Source: Candidatus Omnitrophota bacterium (GTDB taxonomy: Bacteria; Omnitrophota; Gorgyraeia; B26-G9). Taken from it: 6,230 nt of DNA. A model generated the notes under the pieces. The model saw only the letters and a program-made list of their open reading frames with translations. It was not told the origin of the DNA and did not search any database. The position numbers and the translations under genes were made by a program. Shown one piece after another: positions 6,051 through 6,230 of this stretch (the stretch's first letter is position 1; every line of letters starts with the position of its first letter). Location of the stretch: the NCBI GenBank assembly GCA_030630245.1, contig DAOVNL010000053.1, positions 1 to 6,230 of the forward strand, written 5' to 3'.

Positions 6051-6082
6051 TATGCTTCCTTATGGTCGCATAAGTTATGTGC
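6039..6082. repeat. Long inverted repeat (hairpin) 3' of the tRNA gene
   Basis: ATAACTTATGC (6045-6055) pairs perfectly with GCATAAGTTAT (6068-6078). Beyond a two-base bulge (TT, 6043-6044) the stem continues as GCAC (6039-6042) with GTGC (6079-6082), giving 15 paired positions around a 12-nt loop. It begins 7 nt after the tRNA-Leu 3' end (- strand) and could act in termination or processing of that transcript. No run of T follows on either strand, so it is not a standard intrinsic terminator. It may instead be part of a dispersed palindromic element. Confidence 0.7.
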
Positions 6083-6089
6083 TCATTTA

Positions 6090-6175
6090 TGGTACCGAAG
6101 GTGGGATTTGAACCCACAAGGGCTTACGCCCATCGGTTTTTGAGACCGACGTGTATACCATTCCACCACTTCGGC
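6090..6175 (-). tRNA. tRNA-Leu (anticodon CAA)
   Basis: Class II tRNA, 86 nt, on the - strand. Acceptor arms GCCGAAG (6175 to 6169) and CTTCGGT pair with one G-T at the first position, followed by discriminator A and an encoded CCA (6092 to 6090). The anticodon stem TCGGT/ACCGA encloses loop CTCAAAA, giving anticodon CAA, which reads the Leu codon UUG. The long variable arm GGGC-GTAA-GCCC marks a Leu/Ser-type tRNA. The T arm is GTGGG-TTCAAAT-CCCAC. A leucine identity fits the A discriminator and CAA anticodon. The 55 bp upstream (6176-6230) contain TAGATT (6195 to 6190) as a weak possible -10 element, without a good -35. Confidence 0.97.
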
Positions 6176-6230
6176 ATCGACTAATCTAAAATCTATCTCT
6201 GAATAGGAGAATTTTTCCAGTTAAAATGCT

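Noticed and set aside
6039..6082. Intrinsic terminator of the tRNA-Leu transcript
   Set aside because: The stem is strong in length but AT-rich, and no U-tract follows on the - strand, so only a general hairpin is reported.

Overview
The window reads as a compact anaerobe-type operon on the + strand (195-5648), followed by a short converging region with a small membrane protein gene and a tRNA-Leu gene, both on the - strand. Base composition is moderate (mid-40s % GC by eye). The gene style is that of an uncultured anaerobic bacterium: a clostridial-type Rnf, a RACo-like ASKHA protein, and an MnmA with a CxxC motif. The phylum cannot be fixed from sequence alone; Candidatus Omnitrophota or a similar lineage is a guess from overall impression.

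Layout. 1-194 is an intergenic region with a strong-looking sigma70-type promoter pointing left (TTGACA-17-TATATT), toward a gene whose start must lie just outside the window, and at most a weak candidate promoter for the rightward operon. Then come rnfC (195-1493), rnfD (1490-2473), rnfB (2470-3267), a RACo/DUF4445-type ASKHA protein (3264-4592) and mnmA (4599-5648). The first three junctions are all 4-bp ATGA stop/start overlaps and the fourth gap is 6 bp, so the five genes are almost certainly one transcript with translational coupling. A short - strand gene for a single-pass membrane protein (5682-5936) converges on mnmA. Beyond it are two exact copies of a 19-bp repeat, each forming the left arm of a hairpin, and a - strand tRNA-Leu(CAA) with encoded CCA (6090-6175).

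How the genes work together. RnfC (NADH/FMN/Fe-S), RnfD (membrane flavoprotein) and RnfB (ferredoxin-interacting Fe-S protein) are three of the six core subunits of the ion-translocating ferredoxin:NAD+ oxidoreductase. The usual neighbours rnfG, rnfE and rnfA are absent: rnfD runs directly into rnfB. The next gene encodes a protein related to the reductive activators of corrinoid enzymes, but without their N-terminal [2Fe-2S] domain and with altered nucleotide-binding motifs. The best candidate for something undescribed here is therefore a reduced Rnf module (C-D-B) translationally coupled to a ferredoxin-less ASKHA activator, where RnfB might supply the electrons the missing domain normally carries. 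That functional link is inference from gene order. mnmA, for tRNA 2-thiouridine, is probably a housekeeping gene at the end of the operon.
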